From Choristoneura fumiferana (lineage: Eukaryota; Arthropoda; Insecta; Lepidoptera; Tortricidae), in assembly GCF_025370935.1 (NCBI RefSeq), contig NC_133501.1:7894511-7958510 (forward strand): a DNA stretch of 64,000 nucleotides. Direction: 5' to 3'. The notes beneath the pieces were generated by a model that had not been told where the DNA came from, ran no database searches, and worked only from the letters and a program-made list of their open reading frames with translations. Both the position numbers and the translations under genes were made by a program. This document shows positions 26,501 through 32,672 of the stretch, one piece after another; the stretch's first letter is position 1, and each line of letters begins with the position of its first letter.

Positions 26501-29062
26501 GAAATAATTCCGATCCGCATTAGCAATCCCTTCAAATAGCGAACCTACTGTGATAAAAATAAAGCTGTGTTAAAAATAAAGTTGTGTTAAATACTTGTGA
26601 TGTATACATGTCATTTAATAATATTGTAAATCTGTTTTAAAAAAAATATATATATACCTCGTTGAGTTTCTTGCCGGATTCTTCTCAGCAGAGGTTTTTC
26701 CGAATCGGTGGTGGATTTTTTTTGACATTCATAAGTGCTTGTTGTAGCCTAGATTGAATAAAGATATTTTGACTTTGACTTTGACTTTGATGTATTGACC
26801 CCTGTACATTCTAGCTATTTGAGACAAGATATGTTTGTTACCTGGACTTGGCGACGTGGTCGCACTTCCGGCAGACGTACTTGCGCTCGTGTGACGTCAC
26901 CACGTGCGAGCGCAGCGCGCGCGCGCTCGGCCAGCGCGTGTGGCACACCTCGCATGCGTACGAACCGCTCATCTGACACACGCAGACATTTCTAATCAAA
27001 GGCGGGTTAGGCTGCGTTTTCACCAAAAAAAATTTTTTTTATTCGACTGTCTAATGGGTCTCCTGATGGTAGGAGATCACCACCACCCATAAACATCTGC
27101 ACTGGGGTATTGCAGATGCGTTGCCAACCTAGAGGCTAAGATGTAAAAATGTGCGAGGTGTGTTTTTCATGAACCAATAGAAACCTTTCATTTATCTATC
27201 ATTGCACAGCACTTCTCTGGTGGAAACAGAGCCTTAACCAAAAGACTCATCATCATATCAACCATAATTCCCAGAATCTTTAATCGTTGCAAAACTTCCA
27301 TTCATATTTTTTCCCAAATGCTTTTTTTTCTATTACTGAGACTCCGCTGTCTGTCTGTCCGTCCTACCGTTTGTCACAGGGCTCTATCTATTATACACTT
27401 GAAATTTTGACAGATTATGTATTACTGTGGCCACTATAACAACAAATACTAAAAACAGAATAAAATAAATGTTTGTGGGGGCTCACATACACCAAACGTG
27501 ATTGTTTTGTGGTTTTTTGCTCAATATGAGTACCGACAGCATGTATCCACTTTAAATATTCACACAATATTTAGTTGTATATTCACTTTAAAAATAGTTA
27601 AATTGCAAAAAATTAATATTTAAGGGGAGCTCTCATACAGGAAACGTGATTTTTGACATTTTCTGCTAATATCTAATGTATCAATAATGTTACGGAACCC
27701 TTTGTGCGCGAGTCCAACTCACTCATGGCGGGTTTTTTCCAATATGGTTTTTACTGAAACTTATTTGCACCGTAGCATTTTTCATTTCTAATTTGAATCA
27801 ACACAGAAACAGTGTGGACAGAACTCTGCTAACACAGAGCTCCTTCTTCTATGCTTTTTCGTTTTAAGAGTATAAACTTACCACAGAATGTCTTGCCATG
27901 TGATTCCTGTACGTAGAATCTGTTATAAACCCTTTAAAGCATTTGTCACACTTATAAAAAGAATTCAAATAATTAAACGAATTCTTTCTCATAATCACTT
28001 CGTTAACTTGTTGCTCTTTAGTCAGTATCACAATATCGATATCATTTATGCTTTCTACAGCGAGATCATCTATTACTTCTTCTGTATCTTTATCAAACTT
28101 GAAATCATCATCTTTTTTTAATTTTAAAATTTTCTTTTTACGTTTCCTCTTTACTTTTTTTGCTAACGGTTCCTCATCTGACTCAGATTTTACTTCTACA
28201 TCTTCTATGTTGTCAACGTTGTCTATGGTGTCTATAAAGTCAGGATCATCAATATTTTCTTCTTTGATTTCTTGATTGCCATCTTCGGCTTGGCATATTA
28301 TGGTTATTTTGTATGGGAGGGTAAGACCATGTAGATTTCTGTCTATTTTTCTTATATGGTTTGTTGAAAGCTGAAATTCAATTGTTTTTTTATCATCATC
28401 ATCATCCCAGCCTATGTATGTCTCACTGCTGGGCACAGGCCTCCTCTCAAGGCGAGAAGGCTTGGGCCATAGTTCCTATGCAGGCTTAGTTTTTTATACA
28501 AGATGTTAATTAAATAACTAATAAACTCAAACACTCCAACTGATAATAAATTAATTAACTAGTTAATTTTATAATGTTTCTATTGACATCTAGGTCATAA
28601 AGTATATTAAAAAAAAAAGCTTACCATATTTTGTTCAGCTAATGCATACTTTAATATTTGCTGTGCATTTTCACATTTTGTCTTAAATAATGCCGATTTA
28701 TTTAATAAAGCTGCGCACATACTGCATAAGTGCACAGGCAATCCATCTGCAGCCATCTAAAGACCAAGTATAGTATAAATGTTAAGCTATAATTTAATTA
28801 TACTGGCGAAATATTTACAAGAAAGGAGTGGATATAATTTAGTCATGATTTACATTTTGATGAAATTTTATGTTAATTTAGTAGCTTTAATTACTTATAA
28901 ATCGGTATTGTAGTAAAAGATAGAATAAACAAAATAAAATATAGTAAAACAAACCTGAGTTCCAGTTACAATTTCATACGAATCTACTAGAGAATGTTTA
29001 TACATATCGTACAGTTTAGCGTCAGTAATTAAGCATATTCGACATGCAAGTATTTCCTCCAT
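11382..29062 (-). CDS. ZAD-type C2H2 zinc-finger protein, complete in 12 coding exons
   Basis: Joining 28955-29062, 28625-28756, 27882-28370, 26842-26972, 24304-24378, 21789-21918, 19298-19416, 16016-16124, 14774-14908, 13909-14010, 12622-12717 and 11382-11570 gives 1815 nt with one open frame, 604 residues; every junction has GT-AG sites. Residues 1-80 form a ZAD (zinc-finger-associated domain, an arthropod protein-interaction module) with Cys7, Cys10, Cys47 and Cys50. An acidic stretch and the basic run KKVKRKRKKK (likely nuclear localisation) follow, then about 12 C2H2 fingers from residue ~220 to ~570. Finger 6 (FPCVLCGVQFRSLD...) lacks a standard second histidine. TGEKPY and TGERPF linkers join fingers 9-11, as in DNA-binding arrays. 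Family knowledge: ZAD proteins are nuclear and often homodimerise via ZAD. The target and individual gene name are unknown. Confidence 0.93.
11861..12137 (-). mobile_element. Repeat family B, copy 1 (poly-A-tailed non-autonomous retroelement)
   Basis: On the minus strand it reads from GGTGGTAGGACCTTGTGCAA, through CACTGTTGTGTTTCGGCGTG, to CCATCCAGTCG and an A-rich tail. Nearly identical copies lie at 30447-30703 and 42501-42773 and a fragment at 27031-27142. Length and A-tail suggest a SINE or a LINE 3' end; there is no coding frame. It lies in the last intron of the ZAD gene. Confidence 0.75.
12622..12717 (-). CDS. ZAD zinc-finger gene, coding exon 11
   Basis: 96 nt, 32 codons. It ends finger 10 (IHLRTH), carries the TGERPF linker and most of finger 11 (FKCTHCPKAFKHKAALNRH). 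The acceptor is CTTTTTTCAG and the donor GTAAGACG. Confidence 0.92.
12718..13908. other. ZAD gene intron 10, repeat-derived
   Basis: Contains a poly-G tract, a CA/CG-rich run near 13410, an AT-rich block of TATAGTATAATAG repeats at 13630-13700, and a LINE-like tail ending in AATAAAGAGTTATTG followed by TATTG repeats at 13800-13840. No exon is evident. Confidence 0.6.
13909..14010 (-). CDS. ZAD zinc-finger gene, coding exon 10
   Basis: 102 nt, 34 codons, phase 0. It completes finger 9 (SNATLICHQRTH), carries TGEKPY and the first part of finger 10 (YQCSECPKRFSVYQLLQ). The acceptor is TTGTTACAG and the donor GTAGGACG. Confidence 0.92.
14453..14745. repeat. Degenerate short tandem repeat (GATGAGATCAAGTGAGAC type)
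   Basis: About 290 bp of imperfect 15-20-bp units built from GAGATCAAGTGAGACTAGAT and variants, with drifting period. It ends roughly 30 bp from the exon 9 donor of the ZAD gene. Confidence 0.85.
14774..14908 (-). CDS. ZAD zinc-finger gene, coding exon 9
   Basis: 135 nt, 45 codons, phase 0. It begins CDRTF, the second cysteine of finger 8, so the intron falls inside the CX2C knuckle. It ends after CEICGKKCI, the start of finger 9, where Phe is replaced by Cys. The inter-finger linker is GC-rich and long. Confidence 0.92.
15244..15372. mobile_element. Short inverted-repeat element related to 17450-19222
   Basis: Outer ends AAAAGACAGGTAAAATAATC and (inverted) GCCTGTGTTTT flank CAGCCAATCGCAAGCAAGAA, AACGTCAAAA and CGCCATCTAGCG blocks. 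The same blocks form the termini of the composite element at 17450-19222 and a solitary end at 56860-56955. Confidence 0.6.
15625..15685. repeat. (GT)n microsatellite
   Basis: Interrupted GT/GTGG run in ZAD gene intron 8; no coding value. Confidence 0.85.
16016..16124 (-). CDS. ZAD zinc-finger gene, coding exon 8
   Basis: 109 nt; joins exon 7 in phase 2. It encodes finger 7 (PCPSCGEGFDSEEALKEHLKVH) and a linker, and ends NVKCEE, the first half of finger 8. The acceptor is AAATTGCAG and the donor GTAAGACT. Confidence 0.92.
16154..17009 (+). repeat. Family C repeat with nested LINE tail
   Basis: The outer element starts CGGCCAAGAGCGTGTCGGAC and GGGTTCCGTAGCC and ends CAAGGGTTCCGTTTTTGCC and CCGGAACCCTAAT. 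A (TTTGAC)n-type LINE tail (16740-16905) interrupts it just before TAGTTTTCGAG. It lies in ZAD intron 7. Confidence 0.6.
17177..17419 (-). mobile_element. 5'-truncated SINE family A with 12-bp target duplication
   Basis: GAATGAGGGATT occurs at 17165-17176 and again at 17420-17431, exactly flanking the element. The minus-strand 3' end is ATGATGAATCCC-side CATCATCCCAGCC; the tRNA-like head is missing, as expected if reverse transcription from the target stopped early. Confidence 0.9.
17450..19222. mobile_element. Composite inverted-repeat element with left terminus split by another insertion
   Basis: The right end, read inverted from 19222, gives AAAAGACAAGCGAAATATC, a GATAGTAT block, TTTTGACGTAACG and GCTTGCAATCGGCT. 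The left end gives the same order (AAAAGACAGGCGAAAAATC, GTTAGTAT, TTTTGACGTTACG), but is cut near 17515 by a family C repeat and resumes at 17939 with GCTTGCGATTGGCTC. Inside, 17985-18160 and 18958-19140 are arrays of short palindromic words such as GATAATGTACGGCGTGATAA. A LINE-like tail with ATCT repeats lies at 18680-18955. Confidence 0.65.
17531..17898 (+). repeat. Family C repeat, AGGGTTCCGT...ACGGAACCCT ends
   Basis: Begins CCGGCCAAGTGCGAGTCGGC, AAGGGTTCCGTACC; contains TTGTATGGGAGCCCCC and GACAGACAGACAGCGGAGTC; ends GGGCACGGAACCCTAAA. Other copies: 35436-35706 (plus) and about 27340-27720 (minus). Part of a family F SINE (17660-17740) interrupts it. Confidence 0.7.
19298..19416 (-). CDS. 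ZAD zinc-finger gene, coding exon 7
   Basis: 119 nt, phase 0 in and phase 2 out. It encodes AGKVKYDFPCVLCGVQFRSL and a degenerate finger 6 whose second ligand would have to be the late Cys of AEDNAC rather than a histidine. Confidence 0.92.
19475..19660. mobile_element. Non-LTR retrotransposon 3' end fragment
   Basis: The minus strand would read an RT C-terminal region ending with a GATGATGATGATG tail; blocks CCACTGCTGGACAAAGGCCT and CAACGCTTCGTCTTCCGGTT are typical of such tails. The frame is short and broken. Another fragment of this type is at 43125-43430. Confidence 0.5.
19770..19985 (-). repeat. Dispersed repeat, ACTAGCTTTTGCCCGCGGCT family
   Basis: Starts ACTAGCTTTTGCCCGCGGCT and ends CTTTCGCATTTATAATATTA. 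Related copies: 23600-23785, 44640-44975, and the right edge at 63885-64000. It is abundant in Lepidoptera (general knowledge); the parent element is not assigned here. Confidence 0.65.
20180..20455 (-). mobile_element. tRNA-derived SINE, family E
   Basis: In the minus direction the head has A-box-like TGGCCTAGTGGTTAGAGAAC and B-box-like GGTTCGATTCCCG, the body runs through CCATAACACAAGCTTTGC, and the tail is (TTTA)n. Other copies: 26132-26392 and 45004-45378. Confidence 0.8.
20655..20870 (+). repeat. Dispersed repeat family D, copy 3, abutting an inverted-repeat end
   Basis: Matches 8966-9235 and ends TGCGTCGGGGGTTAAAAAATG. It runs directly into GCAACGTTGCCAGCTCAGCA, the terminus of the element at 4846-5146. 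Confidence 0.65.
21789..21918 (-). CDS. ZAD zinc-finger gene, coding exon 6
   Basis: 130 nt. It completes finger 4 (KSTSHLTHVRLQH) begun in exon 5 and carries finger 5 (CCELCGDSFIGEYGLAMH). The acceptor is CTCTATTTCAG and the donor GTAAAGGC. Confidence 0.92.
21953..22256 (+). mobile_element. tRNA-derived SINE, family A
   Basis: Full-length: head GAAGCCGTGGCGGCCTAGTG with B-box-like GGGTTCAAACCCC, conserved body (GGAAAACATCGTGAGGAAAC) and GATGATGATG tail. Flanks TTACAAAT and TTATAAAT look like a target duplication with one change. It lies about 35 bp upstream of exon 6 on the transcribed strand. Confidence 0.85.
22544..22698. mobile_element. 155-bp inverted-repeat element, CCCCCTTATTCATAAA family, copy 2
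   Basis: Nearly identical to 3699-3853. TTA stands immediately on both sides (22541-22543 and 22699-22701), consistent with a 3-bp target duplication. Confidence 0.85.
23030..23590 (+). mobile_element. Retroelement fragment interrupted by a SINE
   Basis: Left part ends CTCTAAACCGACG; right part resumes AAACCGACGTGCATGCATGA and continues to CCCCGTTGGGAAAGAGGCAT. The two halves are separated by the SINE at 23156-23467 and the shared AAACCGACG is its target duplication. Too short to assign the family. Confidence 0.65.
23156..23467 (-). mobile_element. Full-length SINE family A with exact 9-bp target duplication
   Basis: AAACCGACG at 23147-23155 and 23468-23476 brackets the element exactly. Minus-strand order is head GAAGCCGTGGTGGCCTAGTG, B-box-like GGGTTCAAACCCC, body, and (ATG)n tail; 312 bp. 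This copy defines the ends of the family. Confidence 0.93.
24030..24240 (+). repeat. Dispersed repeat, copy 2 (first copy at 1180-1320)
   Basis: Direct repeat of the block at 1180-1320, with an extra GGTGGTGATAGATG segment. It lies within ZAD gene intron 5, just downstream of exon 5. Confidence 0.6.
24304..24378 (-). CDS. ZAD zinc-finger gene, coding exon 5
   Basis: 75 nt. It completes finger 3 (SYRAKEHSKWH) and starts finger 4 (YVCKICGATF). Phase 2 at both ends; acceptor TTTTTTTTTCAG, donor GTAAGTTT. Too short to notice as a lone frame; supported by both neighbours joining in frame. Confidence 0.9.
24505..24800. repeat. Two family F SINE heads in inverted orientation
   Basis: A minus copy (24505-24625) and a plus copy (24697-24800) share ATGGATGCACAGAAAAACCA / GGTTTTTCTGTGCATCCATG and GCAATCCGTGCTGCGTGCTA. 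Each has a tRNA-like B box (GGTTCGATTCCCAGCGCTGG in the plus copy). The pair could fold into a long hairpin in the ZAD pre-mRNA. Confidence 0.75.
25014..25626 (+). repeat. 613-bp dispersed element, copy 1 (inverted copy at 52379-53006)
   Basis: Runs from CATGGCCTACCAACCCCTAC to CTAGGTGGTGTCTCTGT. The whole block recurs in reverse complement at 52379-53006 and similarity stops abruptly at both ends. No coding frame with a known domain. Confidence 0.8.
26132..26392 (-). mobile_element. tRNA-derived SINE, family E
   Basis: Same structure as 20180-20455, with minus-strand B-box-like GGTTCGATTCCCAACC and an ATTT/ATT-rich tail at 26130-26150. Confidence 0.8.
26640..26795 (+). mobile_element. LINE 3' tail, (TTTGAC)n family
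   Basis: Contains CTCGTTGAGTTTCTTGCCGG and ends GAATAAAGATATTTTGACTT with repeated TTTGAC. It lies about 45 bp from exon 4 of the ZAD gene. A second copy is at 16740-16905. Confidence 0.65.
26842..26972 (-). CDS. ZAD zinc-finger gene, coding exon 4
   Basis: 131 nt, phase 0 in, phase 2 out. It holds finger 2 (YACEVCHTRWPSARALRSH) and the first part of finger 3 (YVCRKCDHVAKS). GC-rich compared with its surroundings. The acceptor is GTGTGTCAG and the donor GTAACAAA. Confidence 0.92.
27031..27142 (-). mobile_element. Repeat family B fragment
   Basis: Only the A-tailed 3' part of the family (minus strand ends AGTCGAATAAAAAAAATTTT-like) with the GGGCGGTGGTGATCTC region. It lies in ZAD intron 3. 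Confidence 0.6.
27340..27725 (-). repeat. Family C repeat, minus copy
   Basis: In reverse complement it carries the GGACTCGCGCACAAAGGGTTCCGTAAC start and the GACAGACAGCGGAGTCTCAG segment near its end. AT-rich interior, non-coding. Confidence 0.5.
27882..28370 (-). CDS. ZAD zinc-finger gene, coding exon 3
   Basis: 489 nt, 163 codons, phase 0. Starts LSTNHIRKIDRNLHGLTLPY after acceptor GAATTTCAG, continues through a strongly acidic stretch (NIDDPDFIDTIDNVDNIEDV), a basic run KKVKRKRKKK, and ends with finger 1 (YKCDKCFKGFITDSTYRNH). A longer open frame extends upstream into a SINE fragment, but the acceptor excludes it. Confidence 0.92.
28393..28490 (-). mobile_element. SINE family A 3' fragment beside exon 3 acceptor
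   Basis: The minus strand reads the SINE tail GGCTGGGATGATGATGATG, ending about 23 bp before the ZAD exon 3 start. The rest of the SINE is missing. It adds no coding sequence if the CAG acceptor at 28371-28373 is used. Confidence 0.75.
28625..28756 (-). CDS. ZAD zinc-finger gene, coding exon 2
   Basis: 132 nt, 44 codons, phase 0. Second half of the ZAD: LPVHLCSMCAALLNKSALFK supplies the second CX2C pair (Cys47, Cys50) and the long helix that follows. The acceptor is GTCTTTAG and the donor GTAAGCTT. Confidence 0.93.
28955..29062 (-). CDS. ZAD zinc-finger gene, coding exon 1 (start)
   Basis: 108 nt, 36 codons. MEEILACRICLITDAKLYDM gives the first ZAD CX2C pair (Cys7, Cys10) and the typical pattern after it. 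The start is the first ATG, with an in-frame stop shortly upstream. The donor GTTTGT is a weaker GT site. Confidence 0.93.
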
Positions 29063-29884
29063 GATTTATAACTACTTTCATACAAAAAACTTAATAAAAT
29101 TACGATTTAATTGTACAAAAAAATCTATGAAGCTTTTTTTTACAAGCTGACGGCACAAACAATTTTTTGACAGACAAAAAATGTTACCATGGTATTATTA
29201 AAATTTCTACTAGATGATTTCTGTCATGAAGTTCGATTTTAAAACAGCGCCATCTATGAAATTTAAATGAATCAAATTGATTTATTTAAGAATGGAAAAT
29301 CCTTATATAATGTTCTTTTGGATCGCTAGGCGGTATAATCTTTCTTATCAATCCTGGCGCTAAATATCAATTTTGTTCAGCTCTGCGTGAAATCAGACGT
29401 GTATTAAATAATGATGCAAGAGGTCAACCCATCATAGCCCTTTAGGATCTTAAGTTTAGGTTGACAATGCGTCTGCAATCCCTTGAATTCCTGCGATGTG
29501 ACGGATGTCTATGGTTGGTCAGTGATATTCTGTTATATTAGCTCGTTTTATTAATTCTTTAAAGTAACCGTTCACAAAAATAACAGGACAATTTAATTGC
29601 ATCTTGTATTTATTACAAAATAATACGGGTAATTATCTGATTTTGATGACCATTAAAAGATACAACCATATGCCATTGTTAATAGACGAACAAATTGTTT
29701 TTAATAGAATCCGTTCGACCTCAAAAATGTTACAATTGAGTGGGTTGAACCGGCAATTCTTTCAGCTGTCACACTTACACGTTAGCCATTGCATCATTTA
29801 AAACTAATCAATTGCTCTCGTTTCGAGATCAATAGATCAATGTCCTAGAAAAAATGGAATATACGGATTTAATGAATGGAATTT

Positions 29885-29984
29885 NNNNNNNNNNNNNNNN
29901 NNNNNNNNNNNNNNNNNNNNNNNNNNNNNNNNNNNNNNNNNNNNNNNNNNNNNNNNNNNNNNNNNNNNNNNNNNNNNNNNNNNN
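29885..29984. other. Assembly gap (100 N)
   Basis: Placeholder-length gap in the intergenic region. Confidence 0.99.
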
Positions 29985-30446
29985 CAACTGGTGAGCGCGA
30001 AAACGAAAGTTCCCGCGGGATACTTAGCGATAATCGAATTCTACGTAACGGCTAGTTGTTTATAAATACGTGTCATATAGTTTATGTATTGATCTAACAT
30101 GAAATATAATACAGTGTTGTAATTCTTGGAAACAACTGAGGTAAACAATAGCTACGTGTTTGAAATTTGAACGCCTTATAACTGGACAGAGAGATAGACT
30201 AATAAATAATTTCGTAAACGGTTCTCTGCCTTTTCCCAACTCAGGATATTCTCTGAAACTAAATTTTTTTCTGAACTTTCGTAGAGATATGAGTAAAACA
30301 AACCTAACCTAACCTACTCTGTTCTATAAAAGCATAAGAAAATACACTGAAAAAATTTTTGGTTTCGGAGAAAATTGAGAGTTGGCAAATGAAACGTTTG
30401 GCAAACAATAATTCTGCGAAAAGGCAAAACCCGTTCGTAGTTCGTT

Positions 30447-30703
30447 GCAGGTGGTAGGACCTTGTGCAAGGTCCACCCGGATTGCTACCACCATCTTGCT
30501 CGCTCGTCCTGCCGTGAAGCAGCAGTGCTTGCACTGTTGTGTTTCGGCGTGGAGAGTAAGACAGCCGGTGAAATTACTGGCACTTGTGGTATCCCATCTT
30601 AGGCCTCTAGGGTGGCAACGCATCTGCAATACCCCTGGGCGGTGGTGATCTCTTACCATCAGGAGACCCACTTGCTCGTTTTCCATCCAGTCGAATAAAA
30701 AAA
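30447..30703 (+). mobile_element. Repeat family B, copy
   Basis: Starts GGTGGTAGGACCTTGTGCAA and ends ATCCAGTCGAATAAAAAAAG, so the A-tail is on the right. Full-length compared with 42501-42773. Confidence 0.75.
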
Positions 30704-30783
30704 GCAATGGCCTCAATTGTTCCCGGGGGAGTTATGGATTGTTTTTTAAAAAGTAAGTAGGTACCTACGTCATTTCAGACTAA

Positions 30784-31184
30784 GGCAGTTGTCTCACCGC
30801 CAGCGAGGAAACGATTGGCTATCGACTATTTTCTCGCTCAAGAAACGAACAAAAGATATAAGATCCTATGTGAGTAAAAGAGACACATATATTAATTAGT
30901 TGATCGCTGGCTGTTCACACTGTCGGCGAGAACTCGCTCTTACATCTTTTGTCGCAGCGACAAGAGCTATAAAACTCGCTGAGCTATAGATACTCGCTCA
31001 GCGATGTCAGCTTGGCGGCCGCCCCGCACGAGCGAGTCAAGTGGAGCGAGTAATCGCCCGTCGCACTCAAACACTCGCTTACAGCCAGCGACAAAACTAC
31101 ACTCGCTTCTCGCTGCTCGCCCACTCGTTTCTAGTTACTCGCTCTACTCGCTTCTCGCTCATCGTCGGCGGTGGGACAAGTGCC
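30784..31184. mobile_element. 401-bp inverted-repeat element packed with AGCGAG/CTCGCT words
   Basis: Left end GGCAGTTGTCTCACCGCC is matched inverted by GGCGGTGGGACAAGTGCC at the right. The interior has more than ten CTCGCT or AGCGAG hexamers in both orientations, so it can fold many ways. No coding frame is convincing. Confidence 0.75.
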
Positions 31185-32395
31185 TGAGGTTTCAAGTGAG
31201 CCAACGTTTTACGAGTATTTACATCTTTAAAACTTAGCTATAATCCTATTTGACACCATATAAATTTTCTACGCATCATGAAACTTCGTTATTTTTACAT
31301 TTTAAATTTATATCAAATCATTTTGCTGTAACTTTAGTATTTTTTTTGCATGTTGTAATAATTAGCTTAGCATTATCAAAGGTAGACGACTCGAAAAAAT
31401 AGATAGGGGGCTACGCACTTCGAAAATAGACGTTCGTATCGTTTCGCTGACGCAAATATATACGAGAAATATATCGACGGTGGAAAGCATAAACGCTGTA
31501 ACCCAAAATGTGTAAAGTTTACACCAGAGCCAAAAAACTTTTTAGAATTTACTAAAAAAATCATAACTCATAATCCTAGCCTAGAGTAACCATTCTTTGG
31601 GAAATGATGTATATTCTAGGCTAGGCTTTCATTCTCTTGGTAAAAATCTTCTCTAAAGTAGTCAGCAAAGAAGTCTTGGTGGGTTACAGCATTTGAATAT
31701 TGTTTTAGACCACGAAAACGCAGATACATCAATACACTAATGCATAAAATAGTAGAAAGTGTATTTTTTTGGGAAAGCATAAATGTCGTAATTGGACAAT
31801 GTAGGTACAGTACAGTACTTTTGATAATATAAAGTGTTGTAAGCTGGTTTAGATTCTCAAAATGAAAAATGAAATTGAAGTAACAGCTTACATCAGTCCA
31901 ATCCATGTAAAATTAATTAGCGTAATCAGCAACTGGTCAAAATATTATGGGACTTTAGAAATGACAAATTATTAGTATTATTGATTAATCGTAACAGTAA
32001 TCAATCAATACGACGAAATAATTTAGGAAAATGTGTTTTTATGCGTCTTGCAATCCTCGTCTTCTTTGATAGTATCTTCTGACTGATTTTTATTTTTTAT
32101 TACTTGCTGGCAATCCCAAACACTCCTGAGCTTACTTCTGGAATCAATTTTGTCAATGAGATTTTTCAAGTTCTTGTACTACTTGTTGTAATTTTTTTGG
32201 ACGTCTATACTAATTTTGGATGATTCTTACTAAAAAACTCAAAAGTAGGTACTGAACCGATTTCAATTTTTTTTTCTGCATTAAAATGCTACACTATCCC
32301 AAAGTGACATACACTTTATTTACCAGCAAAAAAATTAGGGTTTCGTACTATTAGTAACTTCAATAATGTAACTTGAGGTGTAACAAAAACCAGCT

Positions 32396-32401
32396 TTTAT
32401 T
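32396..32401 (-). terminator. Poly-A signal of beta-tubulin gene
   Basis: AATAAA on the minus strand, about 210 nt (plus unknown gap error) beyond the last readable tubulin codon; no better hexamer lies nearer. Confidence 0.55.
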
Positions 32402-32529
32402 AGAAAAAAAAAACAGAACTAACAAGGGAAAAATTATCAATTAATCCAAGCTGTTTACTCTGGTTTCTGGAAGATGTTTTCAAAAAACTCGCATGGGAAA
32501 ATCGAGGTCTAATATAGCAGGAGCTAGAA

Positions 32530-32609
32530 NNNNNNNNNNNNNNNNNNNNNNNNNNNNNNNNNNNNNNNNNNNNNNNNNNNNNNNNNNNNNNNNNNNNNNN
32601 NNNNNNNNN
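32530..32609. other. Assembly gap (80 N) inside the last beta-tubulin exon
   Basis: The gap begins right after EFTEAES of tubulin, where the gene should encode about 30-45 more residues including the acidic tail and stop. The sequence left of the gap does not continue the tubulin frame recognisably. Confidence 0.97.
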
Positions 32610-32672
32610 GCTCTCTGCCTCTGTAAACTCCATTTCATCCATCCCCTCCCCCGTGTACCAGTGGAGGAAAGC
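32610..32672 (-). CDS. betaTub: Beta-tubulin exon 11 (partial, cut by gap)
   Basis: 63 readable nt: AFLHWYTGEGMDEMEFTEAE then Ser, the conserved C-terminal helix region. The acceptor is GTCGGCAG. The rest is N. Confidence 0.95.

Larger units (their letters stand above)
29063..32395. other. Intergenic region between ZAD gene 5' end and beta-tubulin 3' end
   Basis: Holds the likely ZAD gene promoter (29063-29400, no clear TATA seen), a 100-N gap, a family B repeat, the AGCGAG-rich element and AT-rich sequence. A 96-codon minus frame at 31616-31906 has no recognisable domain. Confidence 0.6.

Noticed and set aside
31616..31906. Minus-strand 96-codon frame in the ZAD-tubulin interval
   Set aside because: No recognisable domain or splice partners; AT-rich chance frame remains the simplest reading.
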